Notes: generated by a model from the letters alone, not told the origin. A stretch of DNA of 64,000 nt from CAZAKO01 sp964546145 (GCA_964546145.1 CAZJIU010000001.1:39460-103459), one strand, 5' to 3'. Shown: positions 46,365 through 55,803, counted from the first letter of the stretch. Program-made: numbers and translations.

Positions 46365-46393
46365 ATTATAGATGAAATTTGGGAATAATTGAA
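46365..46393 (-). promoter_or_regulatory. Candidate pfkA promoter
   Basis: On the minus strand a perfect TATAAT (46365-46370) is spaced 17 bases from TTCAAT (46388-46393), which matches the minus 35 consensus only in part. It would give a leader of about 80 bases before the pfkA ATG. Confidence 0.45.
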
Positions 46394-46432
46394 ATTATTG
46401 AATGGGGAATTTAGCCCGAATTCAGGTTGTAA

Positions 46433-46461
46433 TTGACAATCTATTTGACATACTGTAAATT
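46433..46461 (+). promoter_or_regulatory. Candidate plus-strand promoter upstream of the ftsB-like gene
   Basis: A perfect TTGACA (46433-46438) is spaced 17 bases from TAAATT (46456-46461), the same minus 10 form as in the XRE promoter. It lies about 220 bases upstream of the ftsB-like ATG. Either the leader is long or another promoter is used. Confidence 0.4.
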
Positions 46462-46682
46462 CGCAAAGGATAATAGAACAAAGAAAGTAACCTTCGTAAT
46501 TAAGAAGACCATTCATTGATTAAGGCAAATAATATAAATAGTCGCAATATTGTTGAATGCCGGAGTTATGCGGTAATTGGAGTTGAAATGTTCTTGGAAG
46601 TTTATTTCTGCCGCGATATTGTGATTTTATTTGATCAGAGAGGCGTGTTCAGTGATTAAAAAGTTGATGTTTTGAGATAGAG

Positions 46683-47024
46683 ATGTCCAGATCTTCTCCA
46701 ACCCGATCCAAAACAAGAGCGGAAGTACCCAATATCAAACAGTTGTACTGGATTCTGGGGGGCTTATCCTTAATTGCTGTTTTCCTTATCTTCTTTGTTA
46801 TTGGCGACTATGGGTTGTATCAGATTTACCAGGTGAACCGCCAAAAGCAGCATATTCAAGCTCATATAAGGCAGTTAATGGCTGAACAGGATTCACTTTT
46901 GGTGGAAAGGCAGCGGTTAGAAACTGATCTTAGTTATATTGAAAAACTGGCTCGGGAGAAATATCGTATGGCCAAAAAGGGTGAAAAGGTTTTCAGGGTC
47001 ATCGAACGCTCTTCAAAAAAATGA
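46683..47024 (+). CDS. FtsB/DivIC-like septum formation initiator
   Basis: This 113-residue protein has a short basic cytoplasmic part and one membrane helix (about residues 25-45). A coiled coil follows (about 50-90), ending in the family motif YIEKLAREKYRMAKKGEKVF. FtsB/DivIC joins FtsL and FtsQ/DivIB at the division site. The pattern REKYRM..GE is characteristic. It lies 69 bases before the motA-like gene. Confidence 0.85.
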   Translation: MSRSSPTRSKTRAEVPNIKQLYWILGGLSLIAVFLIFFVIGDYGLYQIYQVNRQKQHIQAHIRQLMAEQDSLLVERQRLETDLSYIEKLAREKYRMAKKGEKVFRVIERSSKK

Positions 47025-47093
47025 TGATATTGTTTCAGTTATAATTTAAATTAGTTTTCAATAGGATTCTTTTGAAAACTCTAAAGGAATGAC

Positions 47094-47945
47094 ATGGATG
47101 CTGCTACTTTGATAGGACTTGTGACAGGGATTGCATTACTGGCCTATTCCATAACTGCCAAAGGTGGCGCTGCTCAATACTTCTGGAATTTTCCAGCGTT
47201 GACGCTAGTGCTGGGGGGAACCATTGCCGCGACCTTTATTAATTATCCGATGAAAAATATCTGGGGTGTCTTTGGCGTGGTAAAGAATGCTTTTAAGAGA
47301 ACAAAAGGTGGTTATCAAAAGATAATCGATCAATTTACCAATTTAGCGGGCAAAGCCCGACGCCAGAGTCTGATCTCACTCGAAAGTGAGCTGAACCAGA
47401 TTGAAGATAACTTTATGCGCAATGGGATCGAGCTAGCCATCAACGAGAAGGACCAGGAGCGCCTGCGGAATTATCTAAATTTGGAATTGTCCAATATGCA
47501 GAAGCGGCATACAATTGGTCAGGAAATCTTATTTTACATGGGAACCTATGCCCCGGCTTTTGGCATGGTGGGAACGATTGTCGGGCTGATCGTAATGATG
47601 AAAAATTTTACCGGGGGGGTAACTTCCGCTGAAGTAGCAAACATTGCCACCGCATTCGAGTTTGATGTCGGCACCCAATTTAAGGAGCTGTTGAGTGGTA
47701 TGGGTTTGGCTTTGCTAACCACTTTTTACGGACTGATTCTGGCAAACCTGCTTTTTATTCCGATTGGCGGTAAGTTGAAACGGCGCTCGGATGAGGAAAT
47801 CATGATGAAAGAATTCATGATCGAGGGCATCCTCTGTCTCCACAATCGGGATCACCCCTTGATTGTCAGGGAGAAGCTGAATACCTTCGTCCCTCGTGGG
47901 GAACGCAAGAATGAGATCAGGGAAGAGGGTAAGAAGAAAAAGTGA
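47094..47945 (+). CDS. MotA-type proton-channel stator protein (no motB next to it)
   Basis: This 283-residue MotA/TolQ/ExbB-superfamily protein has four membrane segments: about residues 3-20, 32-50, 150-172 and 200-220. The second has LVLGGTIAATFINYP, and the third to fourth contain YAPAFGMVGTIVGLIVMM and LSGMGLALLTTFYGLILANLL. The large cytoplasmic loop between helices two and three is as in MotA rather than ExbB. MotB, which normally follows, is absent; two outer-membrane candidates come next. It may pair with a MotB elsewhere, or drive a non-flagellar motor. Confidence 0.85.
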   Translation: MDAATLIGLVTGIALLAYSITAKGGAAQYFWNFPALTLVLGGTIAATFINYPMKNIWGVFGVVKNAFKRTKGGYQKIIDQFTNLAGKARRQSLISLESELNQIEDNFMRNGIELAINEKDQERLRNYLNLELSNMQKRHTIGQEILFYMGTYAPAFGMVGTIVGLIVMMKNFTGGVTSAEVANIATAFEFDVGTQFKELLSGMGLALLTTFYGLILANLLFIPIGGKLKRRSDEEIMMKEFMIEGILCLHNRDHPLIVREKLNTFVPRGERKNEIREEGKKKK

Positions 47946-48001
47946 TAAAAATCCTGAACTTGGATTACGGATTTATTTTTAGCGAGTAATATTGGCAGCA
48001 T

Positions 48002-48072
48002 TGCCTGTTAATATCAGGCATACTGTCAGAAAATAAATAGCGGTTGGAGTGTTACTGCCTCGGTTGAGGCAG
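48002..48072 (+). promoter_or_regulatory. Two adjacent RNA hairpins with exchangeable arms before the outer-membrane genes
   Basis: The first hairpin is TGCCTG (48002-48007) with CAGGCA (48015-48020). The second is CTGCCTC (48055-48061) with GAGGCAG (48066-48072) around a GGTT loop. A further CAGGCA at 48070-48075 could pair with the first left arm instead, so the two folds are mutually exclusive in part. No T-run follows. The element ends about 18 bases before the ATG at 48093. A regulatory role is inferred. Confidence 0.4.
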
Positions 48073-48092
48073 GCAAGGTAGTCCTTACTCAG

Positions 48093-48890
48093 ATGAAACT
48101 CCGAAAACATATATTAATATTATGTCTTGGCTTAGAAAGTGGTTTTGCTGCCTTTGAAATTCAATCTGTAAATCCGCAGTTAATTGCCCTAGGTGGTATA
48201 GTATCGCTTTTACCATCCTCGCCGAACCCGGCTGCTAATACGGAGCAGGTTGGCAAATTAATCCGTTTTGATTATAGTCGTTTATATGGGATCAAGGGTC
48301 TTGATTGTTATGAAGCATATTGCAGCTGGACTACGGTTCGTCATCGGGCGCTGGGATTGGTGTTGCGGTCTTTCGGAAATCCCATTTATAGTGAAAATAC
48401 GCTTGAGTTATCTTGGGCAATTCAATATCGCGACTATTTGGCGATTGGCATTGCGGCTAACTATTTTCATATTGATATTGCTGGCTATGGTATGTCGGGG
48501 ACAATTGGATTGTCGTTGGGCACAAAATACTATTTGAGCCGCACGCTCCAGTTGGCGGTATTATTTCAAAACATCAACAGACCGAGAATTTACTCGAAGC
48601 TCGAGCACCTGCCGGAGTGTTTTAGTCTTGGTATGCAGCTAAAGCCTTATCGGCAGCTGGAATGGGACGTCGAGGTATTCAAAGATACCGGATTTCCATT
48701 TACGCCGCGGACTGGTATCTGCATTAAGGCTCTCCCCTTTCTGGACATTCGGCTGGGAGTTCAGTTGAATCCGGATCGGTTGGCTGGTGGATTTTCCTTT
48801 TACTGGAAAGGATTACGATGTGATGTGGCTTATCTTCACCACATGGTCTTACCGGGGACAATATATGTAGGATGTGGCTTGTGTTTTTAA
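48093..48890 (+). CDS. Probable outer-membrane beta-barrel protein (PorV/UPF0164-like)
   Basis: This 265-residue protein has a signal peptide (MKLRKHILILCLGLESGFAA). The sequence then opens with QLIALGGIVSLLP, similar to the first strand of PorV/PorQ-like barrels where a substrate gene sees NP-x-AAN. Here PSSPNPAANTE follows. Alternating hydrophobic residues continue to the end, and the last strand finishes in phenylalanine (CGLCF), a usual outer-membrane insertion signal. The precise family is uncertain. The next gene overlaps its end by 19 bases, which implies coupling. Confidence 0.65.
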   Translation: MKLRKHILILCLGLESGFAAFEIQSVNPQLIALGGIVSLLPSSPNPAANTEQVGKLIRFDYSRLYGIKGLDCYEAYCSWTTVRHRALGLVLRSFGNPIYSENTLELSWAIQYRDYLAIGIAANYFHIDIAGYGMSGTIGLSLGTKYYLSRTLQLAVLFQNINRPRIYSKLEHLPECFSLGMQLKPYRQLEWDVEVFKDTGFPFTPRTGICIKALPFLDIRLGVQLNPDRLAGGFSFYWKGLRCDVAYLHHMVLPGTIYVGCGLCF

Positions 48891-50731
48891 AAAAGATTAT
48901 AGTCGCCGTCACAACTATATTGTTATGGGCTGTTTGTTTGCAGGGTGGTGATTACATCGAAGAATTAGAATTGGATCAGCTGCTGGATTTAGCAGATCTC
49001 TCATCGGAAGAGATCGAGCAGATTCTTGAGGAATGGCTTGCAAATCCGCTGGATTGGGAATCTTGTGGGGTGATAGATATTGATTTTCTGCCATTGAATG
49101 AGCGTCTCAAAGATAAGTTGTTAGATCTAAAAAAACGAAAGGTAAAGCTTAGAGACTGGCAAGATTTGGAGCGATTGTATGGTTTCAGTACGGAGGAGGC
49201 CGAGGTCATTCGGCAGTTTTTTATTATGCCCTCCAATTTTTCGCTGGCAGAGATGTCGTTACAAAACTTTGTTTCACTGTCGGCAAGTCCGCGAATTGAC
49301 CTGAACAAGAATCTCCAACGGTGTAGAGTGAAGGGTCAGCGCATGGGAATGATCGGGATTGTGGCAGAAAGGGATGCCGGAGAGAAGTCTGTTTGGGATT
49401 ACTACAATTTAACTTTCAGAGCTCCCCGGATATTAGAGAATCTGGATATTGGCGGAGGGGCCTATCGTTTTAGTTGGGGTAAGGGATTAATTTTTTCTTC
49501 CCAGGTATCCATGGGAAAAGGTACCAGCATTGCAAGCAATATCCTCACTCGTGAGCCGCGCTTTAGCGAATATCTTAGCACGGATGAGAATCGCTTTCTT
49601 TACGGCTTGAATCTTAAATATCAGCTTGGGCGGTTTAAGCTGTGCTCCTTTGGGTCGCGTCGGTTATTAGATGCTTCGCTCAATGATACCCTCGCGGCCA
49701 CCTTGCGCAGTTCCGGGATTCATGTAACCGACTCAGAAATAATAGGCAAGGACTGTTTATGTGAATTAACCGGTGGAGTTGGGGGGTATTATGCTGCGTC
49801 GAATCTGGAATTGGGATTAATGGCTTTTCAGGCTTGCTATAACTATCCGGTGCAGCTTTATGCCGGTTCTGCGGTAGTTGGCGGCTACTCCCTGTATCAG
49901 AAATTTTTCTGGTCGGATTGGTCGCTCGCCGGCGAATTGGCGGTATTGAGTTCTAAGGAATATGCTTTCGTAGAGGGGTGTTATTTAAAGCTTGGTGACC
50001 TTAAATTTGGTCTCCAGTTGCGTTATTTTTCTGATTATTTTCAGACGCCGATGGGCAGCGTGATGAAAGAGTATTCATCGTCGTTAGCAAATGAAAAGGG
50101 ATTATATGTTGGCGGACAGGCCAAATTATTGAAGCAATATTGGATGAGTGCCGCAATTGATTTTTATCGCAAAAATCGGTCATTTGAGGCTGGTATGGAT
50201 CCACCTAGAGGTTCCGAAGCTCAGCTAGCTATCAATCGCCATTGGCAGAACCGACATTTTTTCGAGGTTCGTTTAAAACGGGAGATGATCTTTCAGTCTC
50301 ATATTGGCACGACGAGCCGAAGGCAAATATCCTTTTCTTCCCGCTATGCTTGCTCTAAGAGTTGCCGATTGTCATTGCGGGGAACAACGGTCGAAATCCG
50401 TGAGGAATCAAGCCGTGCAGACGGGTCGGCGCTTAGTGTCTATATGGATTTTCGAACAAATAGTGGGATTAAGCTAACTGGTGGAACGACCCATTTTTAT
50501 ACTACAGACAGTCGGGCGAGAATCTATTTATATGAGCCTGGCACTCCATTGCGCTTCGGGATGGTGTCGCTAAGTGGAACCGGCTGCCGCTGGTTTCTGA
50601 CTTTTCAAAAAGTGTTTCAAGACGTGTTTGAGCTATCACTGACTTCAAAAATCCAGTTCAGGAAAAATTTGGAAGACCGAAATTTTGTGAAATCTCAGAT
50701 TCTCGAAATACAGTTGATGGTTGATTTATGA
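48872..50731 (+). CDS. Helix-hairpin-helix plus beta-barrel outer-membrane protein
   Basis: This 619-residue protein has a signal peptide (about residues 5-24) and then about 100 residues of helices. Those helices read like paired HhH motifs: NPLDWESCGVIDIDFLPLN followed by LKDKLLDLKKRKVKLRDWQD. The rest (from about 130) is beta-strand rich with many YRFSWGKGL-type strands, in line with a large outer-membrane barrel. Similar HhH-barrel proteins of unknown function occur in Bacteroidetes. The HhH part resembles ComEA, which binds DNA, but DNA binding is not shown. It overlaps the preceding barrel gene, and its stop lies past the frame start of the amidase gene. Confidence 0.65.
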   Translation: MWLVFLKKIIVAVTTILLWAVCLQGGDYIEELELDQLLDLADLSSEEIEQILEEWLANPLDWESCGVIDIDFLPLNERLKDKLLDLKKRKVKLRDWQDLERLYGFSTEEAEVIRQFFIMPSNFSLAEMSLQNFVSLSASPRIDLNKNLQRCRVKGQRMGMIGIVAERDAGEKSVWDYYNLTFRAPRILENLDIGGGAYRFSWGKGLIFSSQVSMGKGTSIASNILTREPRFSEYLSTDENRFLYGLNLKYQLGRFKLCSFGSRRLLDASLNDTLAATLRSSGIHVTDSEIIGKDCLCELTGGVGGYYAASNLELGLMAFQACYNYPVQLYAGSAVVGGYSLYQKFFWSDWSLAGELAVLSSKEYAFVEGCYLKLGDLKFGLQLRYFSDYFQTPMGSVMKEYSSSLANEKGLYVGGQAKLLKQYWMSAAIDFYRKNRSFEAGMDPPRGSEAQLAINRHWQNRHFFEVRLKREMIFQSHIGTTSRRQISFSSRYACSKSCRLSLRGTTVEIREESSRADGSALSVYMDFRTNSGIKLTGGTTHFYTTDSRARIYLYEPGTPLRFGMVSLSGTGCRWFLTFQKVFQDVFELSLTSKIQFRKNLEDRNFVKSQILEIQLMVDL

Positions 50732-50762
50732 ATGGGGAGTTTGTAACTTCCTGCCGGTTGAA

Positions 50763-52322
50763 ATGAAGAATTATAAAATATTCCTTTTAATATTTATCGT
50801 AGCTGCTCTGAAAGTAGTCAATGCCGATTACCTTAAGATTGAACAACCGTCGGTCAGGAATCCCGATCGGTTGATTCAGATCTTGGAAATAGGCAATACC
50901 AGATATCTTTCGGTTCAAGATTTTTCGGCAGCTTTTGATGTCAGAACCTACTATCGCCGGGAAAGCGGGAAAATCGTTTTGTTTTTCCCTCAGAATAAGA
51001 TCAAAATTACGGCTAACAACAATTTCATCATGTTTGATGCCCAGGTTTTCCAGATGTCTAATCCGGCATTGCTGATTGATGATAAGGTATTTGTTCCCCT
51101 GAATTCTTTTTTGGAACTAGTCAAACAAAAATCAATTCCGTCCGTGCAATATTCTATTGCCGCCGAGGATGAACCGGTGAAGGTTGTCGCAAATGCAGTA
51201 GATCACTCGGATGTATTATGGAAAGTCAGAAAGCCCGGACTAGCGCAAATCAAAGGGATCCGTTATGAGGAAAAAGCTAATGGTGTGACGGTGCGGATTG
51301 GTGCCGAGGGTACTTTTACAGATGCGGATTTAACGACCTTTTTTAAAGGTAGTGATTGGCTTTTCATGACGATTTATGGGGCTACTGGAGATTCGCTTGC
51401 CCTATCTGCAATCAATCCGACCAACTCTTTTCAAAGAGTTGAAGCCATTGCAGTGGGCTCATCGGTCCAACTGGGATTTCGGCTGAACCGTCAATTCAAA
51501 TCAGCAGATGCTCATTACGATTTACGAACTGGCGATATTATTTTATCGCTCTTTTTACCGCTTGACCGCGATATTAAGCGCAAAATCGAGGAAGCCAAGA
51601 CAGCCTGGATTATTGATACGATTGTTCTGGATCCCGGGCATGGCGGCAAAGATCCCGGAACGCCGGGACGCTGGGGCTATATGGACGAGAAAGACATCGT
51701 TCTGGATGTTGCCCGTAGAGTTGGTAAGCGACTTGAGCGACATAATAATCTGAAGGTAGTGTATACCCGCAAGACTGACGAATTTATACCGTTGTGGAAG
51801 CGGGCAGAAATTGCGAATAAAGCCAATGGAAAACTCTTTATCAGTCTGCATGTTAATGGACTTAAAAATAACAATTCAGCTGACGGAGTCGAATTTTATT
51901 TACTGCGTCCGGGGCGCTCGGAGGATGCGATTAGAGTAGCGGAAGCAGAAAACTCGGTAATTCAGCTGGAAGAGGTCGAAGATAAGGTTCGTTATGCAGG
52001 TTATGATGATATTACTAATATTCTGGCGAATATGGTTCATTCGGTCAATATGAAAGACAGTGAACTTTTTGCGAGTATTTTATCCGATAATTTTACAGAG
52101 CGGGTAAAGCAGAAAAATCGGGGGGTTAAGCAGGCTGGTTTTTATGTCTTGGTCGGGGCTGATATGCCAAAGATATTATGTGAGTTGGGCTTCAATTCTA
52201 ACCGGGAGGAGGCGCGCAAATTAAGTAGTAGCAGACACCGGGATGCGATCGCCGAAGCTATTTATCGGAGCATTTTAAAATTTAAGGAGGAATGTGACCG
52301 ATCCATTGCAGCAGGCAGTTAA
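50763..52322 (+). CDS. N-acetylmuramoyl-L-alanine amidase (Amidase_3), secreted
   Basis: This 519-residue protein has an N-terminal signal peptide (MKNYKIFLLIFIVAALKVV). A domain of two copper-amine-oxidase-like or AMIN-type parts follows (about 30-270), and then the zinc amidase domain. The zinc and catalytic residues are in LDPGHGGKDPGTPG, YMDEKDIVLDV (glutamate), FISLHVNG and LCELGFNSN. It cleaves stem peptides from glycan strands during division or daughter-cell separation. The start at 50763 is chosen for the signal peptide. A TTG at 50721 inside the previous gene is less likely. Its end overlaps murI by 29 bases. Confidence 0.9.
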   Translation: MKNYKIFLLIFIVAALKVVNADYLKIEQPSVRNPDRLIQILEIGNTRYLSVQDFSAAFDVRTYYRRESGKIVLFFPQNKIKITANNNFIMFDAQVFQMSNPALLIDDKVFVPLNSFLELVKQKSIPSVQYSIAAEDEPVKVVANAVDHSDVLWKVRKPGLAQIKGIRYEEKANGVTVRIGAEGTFTDADLTTFFKGSDWLFMTIYGATGDSLALSAINPTNSFQRVEAIAVGSSVQLGFRLNRQFKSADAHYDLRTGDIILSLFLPLDRDIKRKIEEAKTAWIIDTIVLDPGHGGKDPGTPGRWGYMDEKDIVLDVARRVGKRLERHNNLKVVYTRKTDEFIPLWKRAEIANKANGKLFISLHVNGLKNNNSADGVEFYLLRPGRSEDAIRVAEAENSVIQLEEVEDKVRYAGYDDITNILANMVHSVNMKDSELFASILSDNFTERVKQKNRGVKQAGFYVLVGADMPKILCELGFNSNREEARKLSSSRHRDAIAEAIYRSILKFKEECDRSIAAGS

Positions 52323-53127
52323 TCAGAAAGAGCAACCAATTGGCGTATTCGATTCTGGTCTGGGCGGTCTGACGGTAGTTAGACAGCTGCTGGGGCAGCT
52401 GCCGGATGAATCAATTATCTATTTCGGAGACACGGCACGGGTGCCTTATGGTAATAAAGGTGCCGAAACGATTCGTAGATTTTCGCTGCAGGTGGTTCGT
52501 TTCCTGGAGGAACAAGGGATTAAACTCATCGTTATCGCCTGCAATACTGTTTCCAGTGTCGCTTTGGAGTTGATTCAGGAAACTGCCGGGTTGCCGGTTG
52601 TTGGAGTAATCGAACCCGGCGCACGCGCAGCACTACGTTTGAGCAATTCGAAAAGGATTGGAGTAATTGGTACTACCGCCACTATCGCTGCTGGTAAATA
52701 TCCTGCTGTTCTAAAATCTCTGGATAGCGAAGTAAAGGTTTTTGCCCAGGCCTGTCCCCTGTTTGTGCCGCTGGTGGAGGAGGGCTGGCTTGATTCTCCA
52801 GTAACTGAAGAGATTGCCCGGATATATTTGGCCCCGCTGCTGCTTAAAAAAATTGATTGCCTGATTTTGGGGTGTACCCATTATCCCTTAATTAAGACCA
52901 CAATTAGCAAGGTGGTTGATGGCCATATTCAGATTGTGGATAGTGCAATTGAGACAGCTTTGGAGGTTCGCCGAGTGATGCAACGTCAAGGATTGTTAAT
53001 TGATAATAATCCCCATGCCAGCCAGTTGTTTTATGTAAGTGATTTTCCGCAGAAGTTTGAGGAGGTAGCTCAGCGGTTGTTGGGTCGCCCATTGGTTAAC
53101 GTCAGGCAGGTCAATATAGACGAATAA
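52294..53127 (+). CDS. murI: Glutamate racemase
   Basis: MurI makes D-glutamate for peptidoglycan. The 277-residue protein has IGVFDSGLGGLTVVRQLL at the N-terminus and the two catalytic cysteines in IACNTVSS and GCTHYPLI. YFGDTARVPYG lies between them. The start is GTG at 52294, with AAGGAGG immediately upstream. It lies inside the last 29 bases of the amidase gene, so the two are translationally coupled. Confidence 0.96.
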   Translation: MTDPLQQAVNQKEQPIGVFDSGLGGLTVVRQLLGQLPDESIIYFGDTARVPYGNKGAETIRRFSLQVVRFLEEQGIKLIVIACNTVSSVALELIQETAGLPVVGVIEPGARAALRLSNSKRIGVIGTTATIAAGKYPAVLKSLDSEVKVFAQACPLFVPLVEEGWLDSPVTEEIARIYLAPLLLKKIDCLILGCTHYPLIKTTISKVVDGHIQIVDSAIETALEVRRVMQRQGLLIDNNPHASQLFYVSDFPQKFEEVAQRLLGRPLVNVRQVNIDE

Positions 53128-53154
53128 TTCTATTAAAATTCGGATTTAAATAGA

Positions 53155-54432
53155 TTGACAATTCAAGAGGATTTAGCATATCTTTATGCTCTAAATAGCA
53201 AGGGTATTAAGCCGGGGCTGAAGCAGGTTGAAGCGTTTTTAGACCGGTTGGGCAATCCCCAGCAAGGCCTTCGTGCAATCCATGTGGCAGGAACCAACGG
53301 CAAGGGCTCGACCTGTGCAATACTTGCCTCTGTTTTGCGGAGCGCCGGTTATTCTGTCGGTTTATATACCTCGCCCCATTTAATTACTTTCAATGAAAGA
53401 ATCCGGGTTAACGATGAGAAAATCAGCGATGCCGAAATCGCCCGGTTTATCCATAAGTATCGTCCAGTCATCGAGGAGATAGATCCTACCTTTTTTGAAG
53501 TGACTACGGCAATGGCATTCGAATATTTCATTCGTAAAAAAGTTGATTTAGCCGTATTAGAAACTGGTCTGGGCGGGCGACTGGATGCCACTAATGTGCT
53601 GCATCCATTAATGACGATTATCACCCCGATTGGGAAGGACCACCAGGAATTTCTTGGCAAACATTTAGCGCAAATTGCCCGGGAAAAATCAGGCATAGCC
53701 AAAGCCAGCGTTCCCTGTCTGGTAGCTGCTCAATCCCCTTATGTTCGTGGCATTTTAAGAAAGGATATTGAACAAAGATCGGCATATTACCATTATGCTC
53801 CCCAACTGTGTAGAGTGACCATCGAAAACCAATTCCTGGAGGGACAGATTGTCAATATCCAATCCGGTGATTGGCAATTGAACCAGGTTTGGTTGAATCT
53901 GACTGGCGATTATCAAATAATCAATCTTCAAACGGCAATAGCAGGGCTCAGATTATTAAATAAGATAATGTTAACTCCCGGGCAAGTGCGGCAAGGTGTC
54001 GAACGAACTACCTGGCACGGAAGACTCGAAATTTTATCCCGCCAGCCGCTGATATTATATGATGTCGGGCACAATCTGCACGGGATTAGCTATGTAGTGA
54101 ACTCGCTGCAGAAAATATTGCCTGACCGGAAATTCCAAATTATTCTGACATTGGGCGAGAAGAAAAGAGTAACGACTTTGGGGCAAATCTTAAAAAGGGT
54201 AGCCGACCGGCTTTATATATCCGAAATTCCAAATGGTAAATCGGCACCAGCTGATAGCGTGGCTCGGGAAGTCCGTCATCAGTTTCCCGCCAAGAATGTA
54301 ATTGTGGAGCCTTCGCTGACTAAAATGCTGATGAAGGTAGTTCAGAGTTTAAGTTCTGACGATAATTTGCTTATCCTTGGCAGTCATTATATAGCGCCAA
54401 TTGTCTATAATTTTTTTAAAATAAATATTTGA
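53155..54432 (+). CDS. folC: Folylpolyglutamate synthase/dihydrofolate synthase
   Basis: FolC adds glutamate to dihydropteroate and to folates. This 425-residue Mur-ligase-family protein has the ATP loop VAGTNGKGSTCA, then TSPHLITFNERI, and LETGLGGRLDATN. The carbamoylated-lysine region follows (REKSGIAK), and DVGHNLHG begins the C-terminal domain. The frame opens with TTG at 53155 with no clear ribosome site. The C-terminus runs up to a candidate rho promoter. Confidence 0.93.
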   Translation: MTIQEDLAYLYALNSKGIKPGLKQVEAFLDRLGNPQQGLRAIHVAGTNGKGSTCAILASVLRSAGYSVGLYTSPHLITFNERIRVNDEKISDAEIARFIHKYRPVIEEIDPTFFEVTTAMAFEYFIRKKVDLAVLETGLGGRLDATNVLHPLMTIITPIGKDHQEFLGKHLAQIAREKSGIAKASVPCLVAAQSPYVRGILRKDIEQRSAYYHYAPQLCRVTIENQFLEGQIVNIQSGDWQLNQVWLNLTGDYQIINLQTAIAGLRLLNKIMLTPGQVRQGVERTTWHGRLEILSRQPLILYDVGHNLHGISYVVNSLQKILPDRKFQIILTLGEKKRVTTLGQILKRVADRLYISEIPNGKSAPADSVAREVRHQFPAKNVIVEPSLTKMLMKVVQSLSSDDNLLILGSHYIAPIVYNFFKINI

Positions 54433-54457
54433 CAAATAAATATATCTGTCTTAATTT
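54429..54457 (+). promoter_or_regulatory. Candidate rho promoter overlapping the end of folC
   Basis: A perfect TTGACA (54429-54434) covers the folC stop codon. It is followed 17 bases later by TAATTT (54452-54457), a weak minus 10 match. It would give a leader of about 80 bases before the rho ATG at 54544. Confidence 0.35.
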
Positions 54458-54543
54458 CATAACGCATTTAATAGACCGCAATTTCTGACTTACCCAGTAT
54501 GAAATAACTTATTTAACTTATTTTGTAATACAAGGAATCACTT

Positions 54544-55803
54544 ATGGAAAAAGAGCTGACAGTTGCACTGCTTCAATCTATGAAGATTAAGGAATTGACC
54601 GACCTGGCAGTTAAATTGGAGATCCCCGAACATACAGGTCTTAAAAAGATGGATTTAATCTATAAGATTCTGGAAACCAGTACCCGGAAAGGGGGACGCA
54701 TTTTCTCTCAGGGTGTACTTCAGGTGATGGATGAGGGATTTGGGTTTTTACGCTCCGAGGAGTTCAGTTACCTGCCGGGCCCTGATGATGTTTACGTCTC
54801 CCCGTCGCAAATCAAACGCTTTGGATTACGTACCGGACATATTGTTTCAGGGCAGATTCGTCCCCCGAAGGATAATGAGCGGTTTTTTGCATTGCTCCGG
54901 GTTGATGCGGTGAACATGATGGATCCCGAGGAGATTAAATCGAAGAAATCCTTTGATAGTCTGACCCCGCTCTATCCCCAGAGCCGGGTGCAGCTGGAAA
55001 CTGATTCAAAGAACATTTCGATGCGGGTAATGGATCTGCTTTGTCCGATTGGTAAGGGTCAGAGAGGATTGATCGTGGCTCAGCCCAAGACTGGTAAGAC
55101 GATCCTGCTGCAGCAGATTGCTAACAGTATTACAACCAATCATCCGGAAATTATTCTCATTGTATTATTGATAGATGAGCGGCCTGAAGAGGTGACGGAT
55201 ATGGAGCGTTCGGTGAAAGCAGAGGTAGTCAGTTCCACGTTTGATGAGCCACCCGAGCGGCATGTTCAGGTTGCGGATATGGTTCTGGAGAAGGCTAAGC
55301 GGATGGTCGAACTCGGCTATCATGTGGTCATCTTACTGGACAGTATTACCCGGTTAGCACGGGCGCATAATTCTGTTGTTCCCCATAGCGGCAAGATTCT
55401 CTCGGGTGGTATTGATGCTAATGCTTTGCATCGCCCGAAACGTTTCTTCGGTTCGGCCAGAAATATCGAAGATGGTGGCAGTCTGACGATTATTGCCACG
55501 GCATTGATTGATACCGGCAGCCGTATGGATGACGTCATTTTTGAGGAGTTCAAAGGAACCGGAAATATGGAGTTGGTGCTGGATCGGCGGTTGAGCGATC
55601 GTCGGGTCTTTCCTTCGATTGACGTGAACCGTTCGGGCACTCGCAAAGAGGAATTGCTGCTGTCATCAGCAGAGCTGGCGCGGGTCTGGATTTTGCGGAA
55701 ACTCTTAGCCGAGATGAATCCGGTCGAAGCGATGGAATTTCTTCTGGAGAAAATGAAGCGGGTGAAAAATAATCGCGAATTCCTGAAATCAATGAATCAG
55801 TGA
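54544..55803 (+). CDS. rho: Transcription termination factor Rho
   Basis: Rho is the hexameric RNA-DNA helicase that ends transcription. The 419-residue length is standard. An N-terminal Rho_N helix domain (about residues 1-50) is followed by the RNA-binding [10 protein letters not shown]. The ATP loop [20 protein letters not shown], split here as PKTGKT, leads to [11 protein letters not shown] and the Q-loop and R-loop region with [10 protein letters not shown]. All main motifs are present. The start follows an AAGGAAT ribosome site. Confidence 0.97.
   Translation: MEKELTVALLQSMKIKELTDLAVKLEIPEHTGLKKMDLIYKILETSTRKGGRIFSQGVLQVMDEGFGFLRSEEFSYLPGPDDVYVSPSQIKRFGLRTGHIVSGQIRPPKDNERFFALLRVDAVNMMDPEEIKSKKSFDSLTPLYPQSRVQLETDSKNISMRVMDLLCPIGKGQRGLIVAQPKTGKTILLQQIANSITTNHPEIILIVLLIDERPEEVTDMERSVKAEVVSSTFDEPPERHVQVADMVLEKAKRMVELGYHVVILLDSITRLARAHNSVVPHSGKILSGGIDANALHRPKRFFGSARNIEDGGSLTIIATALIDTGSRMDDVIFEEFKGTGNMELVLDRRLSDRRVFPSIDVNRSGTRKEELLLSSAELARVWILRKLLAEMNPVEAMEFLLEKMKRVKNNREFLKSMNQ

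Larger units (their letters stand above)
46281..46682. other. 402-base divergent spacer between pfkA and the ftsB-like gene
   Basis: This AT-rich stretch separates two divergent genes. A 78-codon frame on the minus strand (46280-46516) is low-complexity and not credible. The spacer holds the two candidate promoters listed separately. A 5-bp inverted repeat, GCCTA/TAGGC (46324-46345), falls in the pfkA leader. I saw no RNA gene in it. Confidence 0.5.

Noticed and set aside
46280..46516. 78-codon minus-strand frame upstream of pfkA
   Set aside because: It is low-complexity, rich in I, Y and F, has no ribosome site, and covers the likely pfkA promoter.
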